Positions 1-6,351 are shown, counted from the first letter of the stretch. The stretch: DNA of 6,351 nucleotides from Ignavibacteria bacterium (GCA_018058125.1 JAGPCH010000099.1:1-6351); one strand, 5' to 3'. A program made the numbers and translations. The notes: a model not told the origin generated them from the sequence alone.

Positions 1-914
1 GGAAATCCGCCGCTGACCTGAGACCAGTTATCGCCGGAATTTGTCGAGACATACATTCCGGAAAATCTGCCGCCGTATTTTACATAGTCTTCTCTGCGCT
101 GTCTTTCCCACATTGCAGCAAATACTTTAGAAGGATTTTGCGGATCGACTTTTACATCGATAGCACCGACTGAGTCAGAAAGATAAAGTCTTTTCTGCCA
201 GGTAAGTCCACCGTCATTTGATTTATAAATTCCCCTCTGTGAATTTTTACGGCGTGTCCAGCCTCCTGCTGCTGCATAAATTTCCTGATTGTTTAAAGGG
301 TTGATAGAAATGTTTCCGATTGTATATGAACTGTCGAGACCTGAAAAAATCCAGTTCGTTCCGCCGTTGGTGGATTTATAAATTCCCGTACCGGGATAAT
401 AACTCCGGAGTGAATTAGATTCACCCGTTCCGCAATAAATAGTTTCCGGATTCACGGGATCAATTGCAACTGCTCCTATGGAAGATGTATTCTGTTCATC
501 AAAGACGCTTGACCAGTTCTGACAAAAATCAGTTGACTTCCACAAGCCGCCGTTTGCAGTTCCTGCATATACTGTCTGCGGATCTGAAGGATGAATGGCT
601 GCTGTGGTAATTCTACCTTCAATATTAACCGGACCTGCATAGCTCCAAGCCGAGGATCCATCTGTCTGGATGTAGCTCATATTGTTTTTCACATACTCAA
701 TTGACTTCAGATATTCATCCTGAGGAATTTCATCAAAAGGAAAAGCTCTTTGCTTTGCAAACCAGTCTTCTGCAGGAACGAATCCGGGACCGGTTTCAAT
801 CCTATCCTTATCATCTGTTTCTTCCGGATCTTTATCAAAAAAATTATCGGCAGGAATTAAATATATAAACGCAAATATTAAAGCAGTCGAAATTAGTATC
901 AGATAAATTTTCAT
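1..914 (-). CDS. Exported Asp-box/BNR-repeat beta-propeller protein (5' part only)
   Basis: The frame is open from an ATG at 914-912 to the left edge: 304 codons plus two bases, no stop. The product begins with a hydrophobic leader (residues 3-20, only one lysine before it) and a possible cleavage point near IPA-DN (20-24), so export is likely; there is no lipobox cysteine. An acidic linker (25-41) and a segment with PAEDWFAKQRAFP (47-59) follow. From about residue 88 the propeller begins, with GPVNIEGRIT, then Asp-box turns at 127-134 (STDFCQNW, degenerate), 181-188 (STNGGTNW), 232-239 (SNDGGLTW) and 290-297 (STNSGDNW), separated by strands of the type DPVNPETIYCGTG. Asp-box propellers of the sortilin/BNR type often occur in secreted FCB-group proteins with a C-terminal type IX secretion signal; that end lies outside the window, so T9SS export is inference. 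Substrate or partner is unknown. The start lies 39 bases after the antiporter stop, so it may be the last gene of the leftward cluster. Confidence 0.85.
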   Translation of the reverse strand, partial: MKIYLILISTALIFAFIYLIPADNFFDKDPEETDDKDRIETGPGFVPAEDWFAKQRAFPFDEIPQDEYLKSIEYVKNNMSYIQTDGSSAWSYAGPVNIEGRITTAAIHPSDPQTVYAGTANGGLWKSTDFCQNWSSVFDEQNTSSIGAVAIDPVNPETIYCGTGESNSLRSYYPGTGIYKSTNGGTNWIFSGLDSSYTIGNISINPLNNQEIYAAAGGWTRRKNSQRGIYKSNDGGLTWQKRLYLSDSVGAIDVKVDPQNPSKVFAAMWERQRREDYVKYGGRFSGMYVSTNSGDNWSQVSGGF

Positions 915-953
915 TTCCGATTAAAATTAATATTACAAAAAATTTAAGTATTA

Positions 954-2486
954 TTACTCAGCTATCCGCTTCTGATCATATTTCTCAAAAGCCCATTTCA
1001 ATGCAGGCGGTGTAATGAAAGTTGTAAGTATTACAATAATGATCACAGCGGAGAACAAAGCTCCGTCAAGTACTCCGAGCACTTTTCCGATACTGGCAAA
1101 AATAAGACCAACTTCACCTCTTGGCACCATTCCAATTCCAATTATCTTCTTATCCATTCCTTTAGCAAATATACCGGATACGAGTTTACCGGCTATAGCT
1201 ACTACAGTCAGAGCTAATGCAACACCGAGAATATTGAAATTTAAAAAAGCAGAGAGATCGACCTGAAGTCCCATTATTACAAAAAAGACCGGTGCGAAGA
1301 TTGCTTCGATAGGCTGAATGACTTCCATGACCGAACTTTTTTTATTCTTTAAAGCATCATTGAAATACTCTTCCTTGATGATCAGTCCCGCAGCAAAAGC
1401 ACCGACTATGCTTGCAAGACCGATCATATCACTGAGATAAGCCAGGATCATTAGCAGAGCAAACGGAAAAAGAAGACGGATATTTTTATTGTCAATTATG
1501 GCAGCGATCTTGATCTGCTGTCTTAACAATTTTGCACCAACGAATAGTGTAATGCCGAGAAATGAAACAGCTTTTAATAAGATCATTCCTACTGTTACAA
1601 TTTCAACTGACCCGCTGGAAATTATTCCTGCCACGACAGCAAGAATGATCAGTCCGAGAATATCATCAATCACAGCCGCTCCAAGCACTATCTTTGCTTC
1701 TTTAATATGAAGCTTTCCCATATCTTTAAATACTCTTGCGGTAATGCCGATACTTGTAGCGCATAGAGCGGCTCCGATAAACAAATAAAAATTCGGATCA
1801 TGACCGGGAAGCAGTAATTTGGACGTAAAATATCCAAGTATTGAAGGAACCACAACGCCAATAACGGCAGTAACTAATGCAGGACCTCCTACCTTTACCA
1901 TATCTTCAAAATTAGATTCCAGACCGACGGCAAATAAAAGTATGAGCACTCCCAGACTGGAAAAAAGAAATATTGCATCAATGGTCATCTTGTATGAAGG
2001 AAATTCAGGACTTTCCATTATTTCTATCATATCCTTTTGATGATTTGTTACTTCCGTGGAATCGTTAAGAAAATTATTCCGGACTGCATCACTCCATGTA
2101 ATATTATCCTCAAGATTACTTTCTATTACATTGTTCACTTCATCCTGATGTCTTATCAAAGTCATAATCGGTGAATTCAGTTGAAATAAAATGATACTTA
2201 TTATTACGCCCGCTACGAGCTCGCCCAGTACCGGAGGCTGATTAACTTTCTTTGCAATGTATCTGCCTAAGACTGCGCCGATAATAATCACAAATAACAG
2301 AATATAGATCGGAGCATACTTGTCTCCTGAAGAAGCCTTTACACAATTCTCAATTCCGGGTGAACTATTTATTATATTGTTTTGTGAAAACTGCGTACCT
2401 GTGATAATATTAGATTCAGACAGAAACTGAAGAATGGAAACTAACAAAATAGTCGAAAAGACAAGAGATGTTATTTTATTCAGCAT
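954..2486 (-). CDS. CPA2-family cation:proton antiporter (Na+/H+ or K+/H+ exchanger)
   Basis: A 510-residue inner-membrane exchanger, predicted to swap Na+ or K+ for protons and so control pH and salt. Seen in the sequence: a hydrophobic leader (about 8-22), then some 12-13 further membrane segments. Family landmarks are QPPVLGELVAG (83-93), GLE (188-190), CATSIGITARV (242-252, the unwound helix), AVIDDILGL with the paired aspartates D274-D275 expected at the ion site, and MVPRGEVGLI (453-462) with R456 and E458. The chain stops soon after the last membrane helix, so there is no RCK/TrkA-N regulatory domain as in KefB/KefC; it is closer in layout to NapA/GerN-type proteins. Two hydrophilic stretches are notable: residues 24-57 after the leader, and an acidic, asparagine-rich insertion of about 60 residues (105-168) between early membrane helices. 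The ATG is 2 bases after the hydrolase stop, which suggests translational coupling. The ion cannot be told from sequence alone. Confidence 0.92.
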   Translation of the reverse strand: MLNKITSLVFSTILLVSILQFLSESNIITGTQFSQNNIINSSPGIENCVKASSGDKYAPIYILLFVIIIGAVLGRYIAKKVNQPPVLGELVAGVIISIILFQLNSPIMTLIRHQDEVNNVIESNLEDNITWSDAVRNNFLNDSTEVTNHQKDMIEIMESPEFPSYKMTIDAIFLFSSLGVLILLFAVGLESNFEDMVKVGGPALVTAVIGVVVPSILGYFTSKLLLPGHDPNFYLFIGAALCATSIGITARVFKDMGKLHIKEAKIVLGAAVIDDILGLIILAVVAGIISSGSVEIVTVGMILLKAVSFLGITLFVGAKLLRQQIKIAAIIDNKNIRLLFPFALLMILAYLSDMIGLASIVGAFAAGLIIKEEYFNDALKNKKSSVMEVIQPIEAIFAPVFFVIMGLQVDLSAFLNFNILGVALALTVVAIAGKLVSGIFAKGMDKKIIGIGMVPRGEVGLIFASIGKVLGVLDGALFSAVIIIVILTTFITPPALKWAFEKYDQKRIAE

Positions 2487-2488
2487 GA

Positions 2489-3364
2489 TCAGTTCTTAAG
2501 AAAACCTGAAATTAATTTAATGACGTTTTCCAGCGCATCCGTTGTTCCGGCAAACGGGTGAACTGCTCCGAATGTATGTCCTGTATTTTTAATTAAACTC
2601 AGAATTGTGGAATCTTTAAGTTCGGGATAAACTTCAATCCTTCTGGAATAAAGGTCTTCAGCATTTGAATAATCCACTGTGATATCCTGTTCGCCGTGAA
2701 TAAAAAGTACGGGTACAGAAATCTTTGTAATGGCTTTTTGAATGTCCAGCCTGTCCGGATTATTTTCAATATCTTCCATCAGTGTATAATCCATTCTCAT
2801 CATCTGATTTGTCCGTGAATTCATGACCTCAAAAAATCCGGCTTCTTTCCATTTGGATTTTAATGCATCGCTGTATCTGTCAAAATTATTTACAGTCGAA
2901 AGCGCAATGAGCTTTGTGACTCTTTTATCTTCTGCGGTTTTTAAAATTGCAATTCCCCCGCCTCGCGAATGACCGATCAGAGTTACGTTATTTGTATCAT
3001 AACCGTAATCCGATGAATTTTTATTTTCAAAAAAATGATCAATGACAGAGCCGAGATCATCCAGTTCCCGTGTAAAAGTATTTTTCGCAAAAAGATCAAG
3101 TCGGGTAAAATCACTTTGCTCTTCTTCCCTTTTACCTGTTCCATTATAGGAATAATTAAAAGACACGCAGAAATAATTTTCTTCTGCAAGCTTATCCATC
3201 ATATACGGAAAACATCCCCAGTCCTTGAAGCCTTTAAAACCATGGCAGAGAATAACCAATGGTTGTTTTTCCTGACTCTCTGTAAATCTGAGATCAGTAT
3301 TCAGTTCATCCCCGTGCCGGTTTTTTATTTTAATTGAAATTTTTTTTACAGTACTATCTGACAT
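2489..3364 (-). CDS. Alpha/beta-fold hydrolase (serine hydrolase, cytoplasmic)
   Basis: A 291-residue single-domain alpha/beta hydrolase of ordinary length. The catalytic set is complete by inspection: an oxyanion-hole segment HGFKG (41-45), the nucleophile elbow GHSRG (131-135, Ser133), an acid in HGEQDITVD (223-231, probably Asp227), and a histidine in NTGHTFG (260-266, His263). A cap-like helical insert occupies about 160-210. No signal peptide or membrane helix is seen, so it should act in the cytoplasm. It resembles dienelactone-hydrolase/prolyl-oligopeptidase-like esterases or peptidases; the substrate cannot be assigned. It sits 34 bases after the GNAT gene stop and ends TGA-TC-ATG into the antiporter gene, so it is probably in one transcript with both. 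The start is the first ATG of the frame; no Shine-Dalgarno sequence is visible and the upstream bases are AT only (TTTTTAAT). Confidence 0.9.
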   Translation of the reverse strand: MSDSTVKKISIKIKNRHGDELNTDLRFTESQEKQPLVILCHGFKGFKDWGCFPYMMDKLAEENYFCVSFNYSYNGTGKREEEQSDFTRLDLFAKNTFTRELDDLGSVIDHFFENKNSSDYGYDTNNVTLIGHSRGGGIAILKTAEDKRVTKLIALSTVNNFDRYSDALKSKWKEAGFFEVMNSRTNQMMRMDYTLMEDIENNPDRLDIQKAITKISVPVLFIHGEQDITVDYSNAEDLYSRRIEVYPELKDSTILSLIKNTGHTFGAVHPFAGTTDALENVIKLISGFLKN

Positions 3365-3398
3365 ATTAAAAATATTAATTAATTCTAACTGATAAATT

Positions 3399-3833
3399 TT
3401 ACAAACTCATAAACATGACTACATGTTCGCCAAGTCCTTCGGGAACAAACACCTCTCCAATTCTCTTCATGCCCATTTTAACATAAAAGTTTTCGGCTGT
3501 TGTTCTGGCATTGCACCAAAAAATTTTTCCATTATTTTCTCTTATGTGTTCAATGCATTTATTCATAAGTTCTTTTCCAAAACCCATCCCTCTGCACTCT
3601 TCTAAGGTTGCCATTCCCCGAAGCCGCCATGATTCAGGTTCATCAATCCCTGAATATTGATCTTTATAAAGTGAAGCAATTCCCGAAAGTATGTCATTTT
3701 CAAACAAACCAAAATGAACTGTAGAAAGATCATCATCTCCGGGATAAATAAGTTCTTCGGGCTTCTGATGAGGACGAAGAATAAGCTGTCTTAAACTTCT
3801 TGTATCCTCTGCATTGATTGTTTTAATTACCAT
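3399..3833 (-). CDS. GNAT-family N-acetyltransferase
   Basis: A 144-residue single-domain acyltransferase, expected to move the acetyl group of acetyl-CoA to an amine. The acetyl-CoA binding motif A is clear at 72-90: RGMATLEECRGMGFGKELM, with the R/Q-x-x-G-x-G/A signature as R81-G82-M83-G84-F85-G86. Motif B follows at about 104-121 (IFWCNARTTAENFYVKMGM), with N113/Y117 in the usual place for the CoA-side helix and catalytic tyrosine. The N-terminal half includes LRPHQKPEELIYPGDDD (19-35) and HFGLFENDILSGIASLY (40-56), typical of small stand-alone bacterial GNATs. The substrate (small amine, peptide or protein terminus) is not predictable. It is the first gene of the leftward cluster and faces the divergent intergenic region, which should hold its promoter; I cannot point to a specific one. 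The hydrolase gene begins 34 bases downstream. Confidence 0.9.
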   Translation of the reverse strand: MVIKTINAEDTRSLRQLILRPHQKPEELIYPGDDDLSTVHFGLFENDILSGIASLYKDQYSGIDEPESWRLRGMATLEECRGMGFGKELMNKCIEHIRENNGKIFWCNARTTAENFYVKMGMKRIGEVFVPEGLGEHVVMFMSL

Positions 3834-3908
3834 AGAATTGTTGGAAACGGGATAGTTTGACTAAACATTATTAAAAAGAGATCAAAAAGTGTTTTGGAAA
3901 ATTTAAGT

Positions 3909-4012
3909 TTTAATGATTTAAATTGTAATGAATATTTTTATATAATAATAAATTTTATTTCACATCCGTCCAAAACGTTTTCATTACAATAAAATAAAAA
4001 TTTAATGATTTA
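3909..4012. repeat. Small inverted repeat bracketed by a 12-base direct repeat
   Basis: TTTAATGATTTA occurs at 3909-3920 and again, identically, at 4001-4012. Just inside lies a perfect 11-base inverted pair: ATTGTAATGAA at 3922-3932 and TTCATTACAAT at 3980-3990, with 47 bases between the arms. The left direct copy is one base from its arm; the right copy is ten bases from its arm. The layout recalls a tiny element with terminal inverted repeats and a target duplication, or paired operator half-sites, but the DNA is so AT-rich that coincidence is possible. The repeats are seen directly; any function is inference. Confidence 0.5.
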
Positions 4013-4075
4013 TTAAACTAGTAAGCTGATAACAATCGTAATAAACCCTCTGCAAATCCTTTCTTTTTAAAAAAG

Positions 4076-4195
4076 TTATCTTAAAACTTAAGGATATTTT
4101 TAAACGCAGAGTCACAAAGAAGCAGAGACTTTAATTTTTACGTTTTCTTTGCTTCTCTGCACATCTGCGTTAAATTTGTATTAGTTTTGAGACAA
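4076..4195. repeat. Imperfect 120-bp palindromic element with CGCAGA/GCAGAG arms
   Basis: The core is an inverted repeat of 26-base arms, 4103-4128 and 4146-4171, matching at 20 of 26 positions around a 17-base AT-rich loop. The outer ends are AACGCAGA and its complement TCTGCGTT; the inner parts are AGAAGCA and TGCTTCT. Symmetry continues outside: 4076-4088 (TTATCTTAAAACT) matches the complement of 4183-4195 (AGTTTTGAGACAA) at 11 of 13 positions, and as RNA one of the two differences is a G-U pair. Between inner and outer arms, pairing is poor. The words CGCAGAG and GCAGAG recall, from memory, dispersed palindromes seen in many environmental bacterial genomes. It is the most GC-rich part of the intergenic gap. 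There is no transposase gene nearby, so if mobile it would be non-autonomous. Confidence 0.65.
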
Positions 4196-4383
4196 TCCTG
4201 AATTGGTTAGTAAAGGTTGATGGCAAGGTGAGGTTATTTTCGTGAAAGGGAAAATTATACTTGAATATAAATCGTAAACAAATTTTTTAGCACGTATAAA
4301 AATCGATTTGGACAGCTTGATTTTATTTGGGTTAGTATCAGAAAAAATTGAAAATTTAATTTTAAGACAGAATACTTCGTTGT

Positions 4384-4411
4384 TTAAAAATACTATTATG
4401 AGTATTTTTAA
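4384..4411. promoter_or_regulatory. Perfect hyphenated palindrome upstream of korA (candidate operator or leader hairpin)
   Basis: TTAAAAATACT (4384-4394) and AGTATTTTTAA (4401-4411) are exact reverse complements separated by six bases, ATTATG. The site ends 22 bases before the korA ATG. The position suits either a repressor/activator site near the promoter or a short hairpin in the korA leader. The stem has only one G-C pair, so a stable intrinsic terminator is unlikely and a protein-binding dyad is the better guess. It does not match an FNR-type TTGAT-N4-ATCAA box. Confidence 0.45.
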
Positions 4412-4433
4412 TTTCTAATAAATTTAAAATAAA

Positions 4434-6308
4434 ATGGAAACAACAGAACCAACATTACACAAGTTTGATATTATAGAAGCTGAAAGTATAGTCGTACGAT
4501 TTTCAGGAGATTCAGGCGACGGGATGCAGCTTACAGGAATGCAGTTTACGGATACCACAGCTTTTTTAGGCAAAGACCTGAGTACTTTTCCGGAATTTCC
4601 GGCAGAGATCCGCGCTCCGGCAGGAACACTTGCAGGTGTTTCCGGTTTTCAGGTACACTTTGGAAGCAAGGAAATTTTTACAGCCGGTGATGAATATGAT
4701 GTACTTGTAGCCATGAATGCTGCTGCTCTCGGAAATGATCTTAAGAATCTGAAAAAAGGCGGAATCATTATTACAAATACTGCAGGATTTGACGAGAAGA
4801 ATTTAAGGCTTGCTGAATATGCAGCCGGAGTAAATCCTCTCGAAGACGGGTCTTTAGAAAATTATCAGGTATATAAAATTGATGTTACCAGACTGACAAA
4901 AGATGCGCTGAAAGATATGGGATTAAGTAATAAAGAGATCGAACGTTCCAAAAATATGTTTGTACTTGGAGTTCTTTACTGGATGTTTGACCAGTCACCG
5001 GACTACACATTAACTTTCATTCAGGAAAAATTCGCAAAGAATCAGTTGATCGCCGACGCAAATATAAAGGCATTAAAAGCCGGAATGAATTACGGAGATA
5101 CAACAGAAATTTTCACTACCCGATTTAAAATAAATCAGTCAAATCTTCCATCCGGAACATACAGGAGCATAACAGGGAATCATGCAACTGCGATCGCGCT
5201 TGTTGCAGCATCGGAGAAATCCGGATTACCGTTATTTCTTGGTTCGTATCCTATCACCCCTGCTTCGGATGTTTTACATGAACTGTCTAAATACAAAGAA
5301 TTCAGCGTAAGAACATTTCAAGCGGAGGATGAGATAGCAGCCATTTGTTCTGCAATAGGAGCTTCATACGGAGGAAGTCTTGCAGTAACTTCAACATCCG
5401 GACCCGGCATGTCATTAAAGACAGAAGCAATGGGACTTGCATTAATGCTTGAGTTACCGCTTGTCATACTTAATATTCAGCGTGGCGGACCTTCGACCGG
5501 ATTGCCTACGAAGACCGAACAATCGGATCTGCTTCAGGCAATGTACGGAAGACACGGTGAATCTCCGCTTCCTGTAATTGCTTCAAATTCACCGGCTGAT
5601 TGTTTCTATACTGTTTATGAAGCATGCAGAATAGCAGCAGAGCACATGACTCCGGTCATTGTTTTAAATGATGGTTATATTGCTAACGGTTCAGAGCCCT
5701 GGAGATTTCCTGAAGAATCTGAGTTAGATCCAATAACAATTAATTTTACAACAGCTACCAATAATAACGGAGGTGTTTTTCTTCCATATAAACGCGATGA
5801 AAAATTGTCCCGTCCCTGGGTGACTCCGGGAACAAAAGGACTCGAACACAGGATCGGCGGACTCGAAAGAGAGAATGAAACCGGAGATATTTCCTATGAA
5901 GCTGAGAATCATGAGATTATGGTAAAACTTCGCGCGGCAAAGATAGAAAAAATAGCAGATTACATTCCTCTGCAAACCATCGATACCGGGAAAGAGAATG
6001 CGAAAGTATGTGTTCTCGGATGGGGTTCTACTTACGGTTCAATAAAGTCAGTATCGCTTGATCTGTTAAAAGAAGGTTATGATGTAGCACATGTTCATTT
6101 AAGATATTTGAATCCGTTTCCTAAAAATCTCGGCGAATTGTTAAGCGGATTTGAAACTATACTTATTCCTGAAATGAATAACGGACAGCTTATAAGGTTG
6201 ATCAGAGATAAGTATTTATTACCGGCAGTCGGATTGAACAAGATCAAAGGTCTGCCATTTACAACAAATGAAATCAGAGTAAAAGTATTAGAATTATTAA
6301 ATAAATAA
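4434..6308 (+). CDS. korA: 2-oxoglutarate (2-oxoacid):ferredoxin oxidoreductase, fused gamma-alpha subunit
   Basis: A 624-residue cytoplasmic subunit, full length for the fused class. With KorB it should oxidise a 2-oxoacid, probably 2-oxoglutarate, with CoA to acyl-CoA and CO2 while reducing ferredoxin; the reverse reaction is used in reductive TCA cycles. Domains in order: gamma domain at about 18-225, with SGDSGDG (24-30) and FPEFPAEIRAPAGTLAG (52-68); alpha pyrimidine-binding domain at about 245-430, with YPITPAS (272-278, the 2-oxoacid-contacting motif), AEDEIAA (297-303), STSGPG (320-325) and QRGGPSTGLPTKTEQSDL (349-366); then a linker with PWVTPGTKGLEHRIGGLE (461-478) and the C-terminal domain at about 520-615, with LGWGSTYG (528-535) and RYLNPFP (557-563). 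The linker and C-terminal phrases are those of the two-subunit KorAB family known from mycobacteria. Substrate choice is inferred from that likeness. The start is the first ATG after an A-rich stretch without Shine-Dalgarno; korB follows after 3 bases. Confidence 0.95.
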   Translation: METTEPTLHKFDIIEAESIVVRFSGDSGDGMQLTGMQFTDTTAFLGKDLSTFPEFPAEIRAPAGTLAGVSGFQVHFGSKEIFTAGDEYDVLVAMNAAALGNDLKNLKKGGIIITNTAGFDEKNLRLAEYAAGVNPLEDGSLENYQVYKIDVTRLTKDALKDMGLSNKEIERSKNMFVLGVLYWMFDQSPDYTLTFIQEKFAKNQLIADANIKALKAGMNYGDTTEIFTTRFKINQSNLPSGTYRSITGNHATAIALVAASEKSGLPLFLGSYPITPASDVLHELSKYKEFSVRTFQAEDEIAAICSAIGASYGGSLAVTSTSGPGMSLKTEAMGLALMLELPLVILNIQRGGPSTGLPTKTEQSDLLQAMYGRHGESPLPVIASNSPADCFYTVYEACRIAAEHMTPVIVLNDGYIANGSEPWRFPEESELDPITINFTTATNNNGGVFLPYKRDEKLSRPWVTPGTKGLEHRIGGLERENETGDISYEAENHEIMVKLRAAKIEKIADYIPLQTIDTGKENAKVCVLGWGSTYGSIKSVSLDLLKEGYDVAHVHLRYLNPFPKNLGELLSGFETILIPEMNNGQLIRLIRDKYLLPAVGLNKIKGLPFTTNEIRVKVLELLNK

Positions 6309-6311
6309 ATC

Positions 6312-6351
6312 ATGTCAGAAATTATAGAAGTACCGGTCATTGAAAAATTAA
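6312..6351 (+). CDS. korB: 2-oxoglutarate (2-oxoacid):ferredoxin oxidoreductase beta subunit (first 13 codons)
   Basis: An ATG three bases after the korA stop opens a frame, MSEIIEVPVIEKL, that runs off the right edge. The position directly behind a gamma-alpha korA is where the beta subunit gene is found in two-subunit KorAB operons; that subunit binds thiamine diphosphate and an iron-sulfur cluster and completes the active site. None of its diagnostic motifs lie within the window, so the assignment rests on context and on the short N-terminus. The spacing implies one transcript with korA. There is no Shine-Dalgarno sequence before it (AAATAAATC), so ribosomes may reach it by re-initiation after korA. 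Confidence 0.75.
   Translation, partial: MSEIIEVPVIEKL

Larger units (their letters stand above)
3834..4433. other. AT-rich divergent intergenic region, no gene found
   Basis: This 600-base gap lies between the starts of the leftward GNAT gene and the rightward korA gene, so it should contain promoters for both. Reading all frames I find only very short, AT-driven open frames with no recognisable product, and no tRNA-like cloverleaf. It does hold three structured stretches listed separately: 3909-4012, 4076-4195 and 4384-4411. A 10-base palindrome, AAAACGTTTT, is at 3972-3981. I looked for the Bacteroidota-type promoter (TTG or TTTG about 19-21 bases before TAnnTTTG) on both strands and found only partial matches with the wrong spacing, such as TTTATTTG at 4322-4329. 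Confidence 0.8.

Noticed and set aside
476..661. 61-codon minus-strand open frame inside the propeller gene
   Set aside because: It is a shifted frame of the propeller gene, whose own frame shows repeated Asp-box motifs.
1015..2040. Plus-strand open frames of 73-83 codons opposite the antiporter gene
   Set aside because: They are antisense to a clear, full-length membrane protein gene, are rich in Thr/Ile/Ala/Pro as expected from the reverse of hydrophobic codons, and show no family features.
3035..3337. 100-codon plus-strand open frame opposite the hydrolase gene
   Set aside because: It overlaps the hydrolase N-terminal half, including the oxyanion-hole region, on the other strand and has no recognisable domain.
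4103..4171. Intrinsic terminator for either neighbouring transcript
   Set aside because: The adjacent genes diverge, so neither ends here; the stem is long and imperfect with no T-run directly after it.
4307..4329. Bacteroidota-type promoter for korA (TTTG then TTTATTTG)
   Set aside because: The second box differs from TAnnTTTG at one position and the gap is only 11 bases, not about 19-21.
3834..4433. CRISPR array or tRNA gene in the intergenic gap
   Set aside because: The repeats are too few and irregular in spacing for an array, and no cloverleaf with a TTC-type T-loop is visible.
5724..6340. Minus-strand open frames of 81-83 codons opposite korA
   Set aside because: korA is intact and conserved across this stretch; the antisense frames have no features of their own.

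Overview
The window looks like a piece of a chromosome from the Bacteroidota/Chlorobiota/Ignavibacteriota (FCB) group. It is AT-rich, and none of the five visible start codons has a convincing Shine-Dalgarno sequence. It also carries an exported Asp-box propeller protein of a kind common in that group, and a gamma-alpha fused 2-oxoacid:ferredoxin oxidoreductase gene. This placement is inferred from gene content and style; no marker gene is present.

Left part, minus strand (1-3833). Four genes run leftward with short gaps: a GNAT N-acetyltransferase (3399-3833), an alpha/beta hydrolase (2489-3364), a CPA2-type cation:proton antiporter (954-2486), and the N-terminal 304 codons of a secreted Asp-box/BNR beta-propeller protein (914 to the left edge). 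The gaps are 34, 2 and 39 bases, so the first three, and possibly all four, may be co-transcribed. The 2-base hydrolase-antiporter junction suggests translational coupling. No single pathway is evident.

Middle (3834-4433). A 600-base, very AT-rich divergent intergenic region separates the leftward cluster from the rightward kor operon. I find no credible gene in it. It holds three structured stretches: a small inverted repeat with a 12-base direct repeat around it (3909-4012), a larger imperfect inverted repeat with CGCAGA/GCAGAG-type arms that resembles a dispersed palindromic element (4076-4195), and a perfect 11-base-arm hyphenated palindrome that ends 22 bases before the korA start (4384-4411).

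Right part, plus strand (4434-6351). korA is complete (624 aa, gamma domain fused ahead of the alpha domain). Three bases after its stop begins korB, of which only 13 codons lie in the window. Together they should form a CoA-dependent 2-oxoacid (probably 2-oxoglutarate):ferredoxin oxidoreductase feeding or draining the TCA cycle.

Most of the coding content belongs to well-known families. The parts worth a second look are the repeat structures in the intergenic region and an extra-membrane insertion in the antiporter. I see no convincing new multi-gene system.
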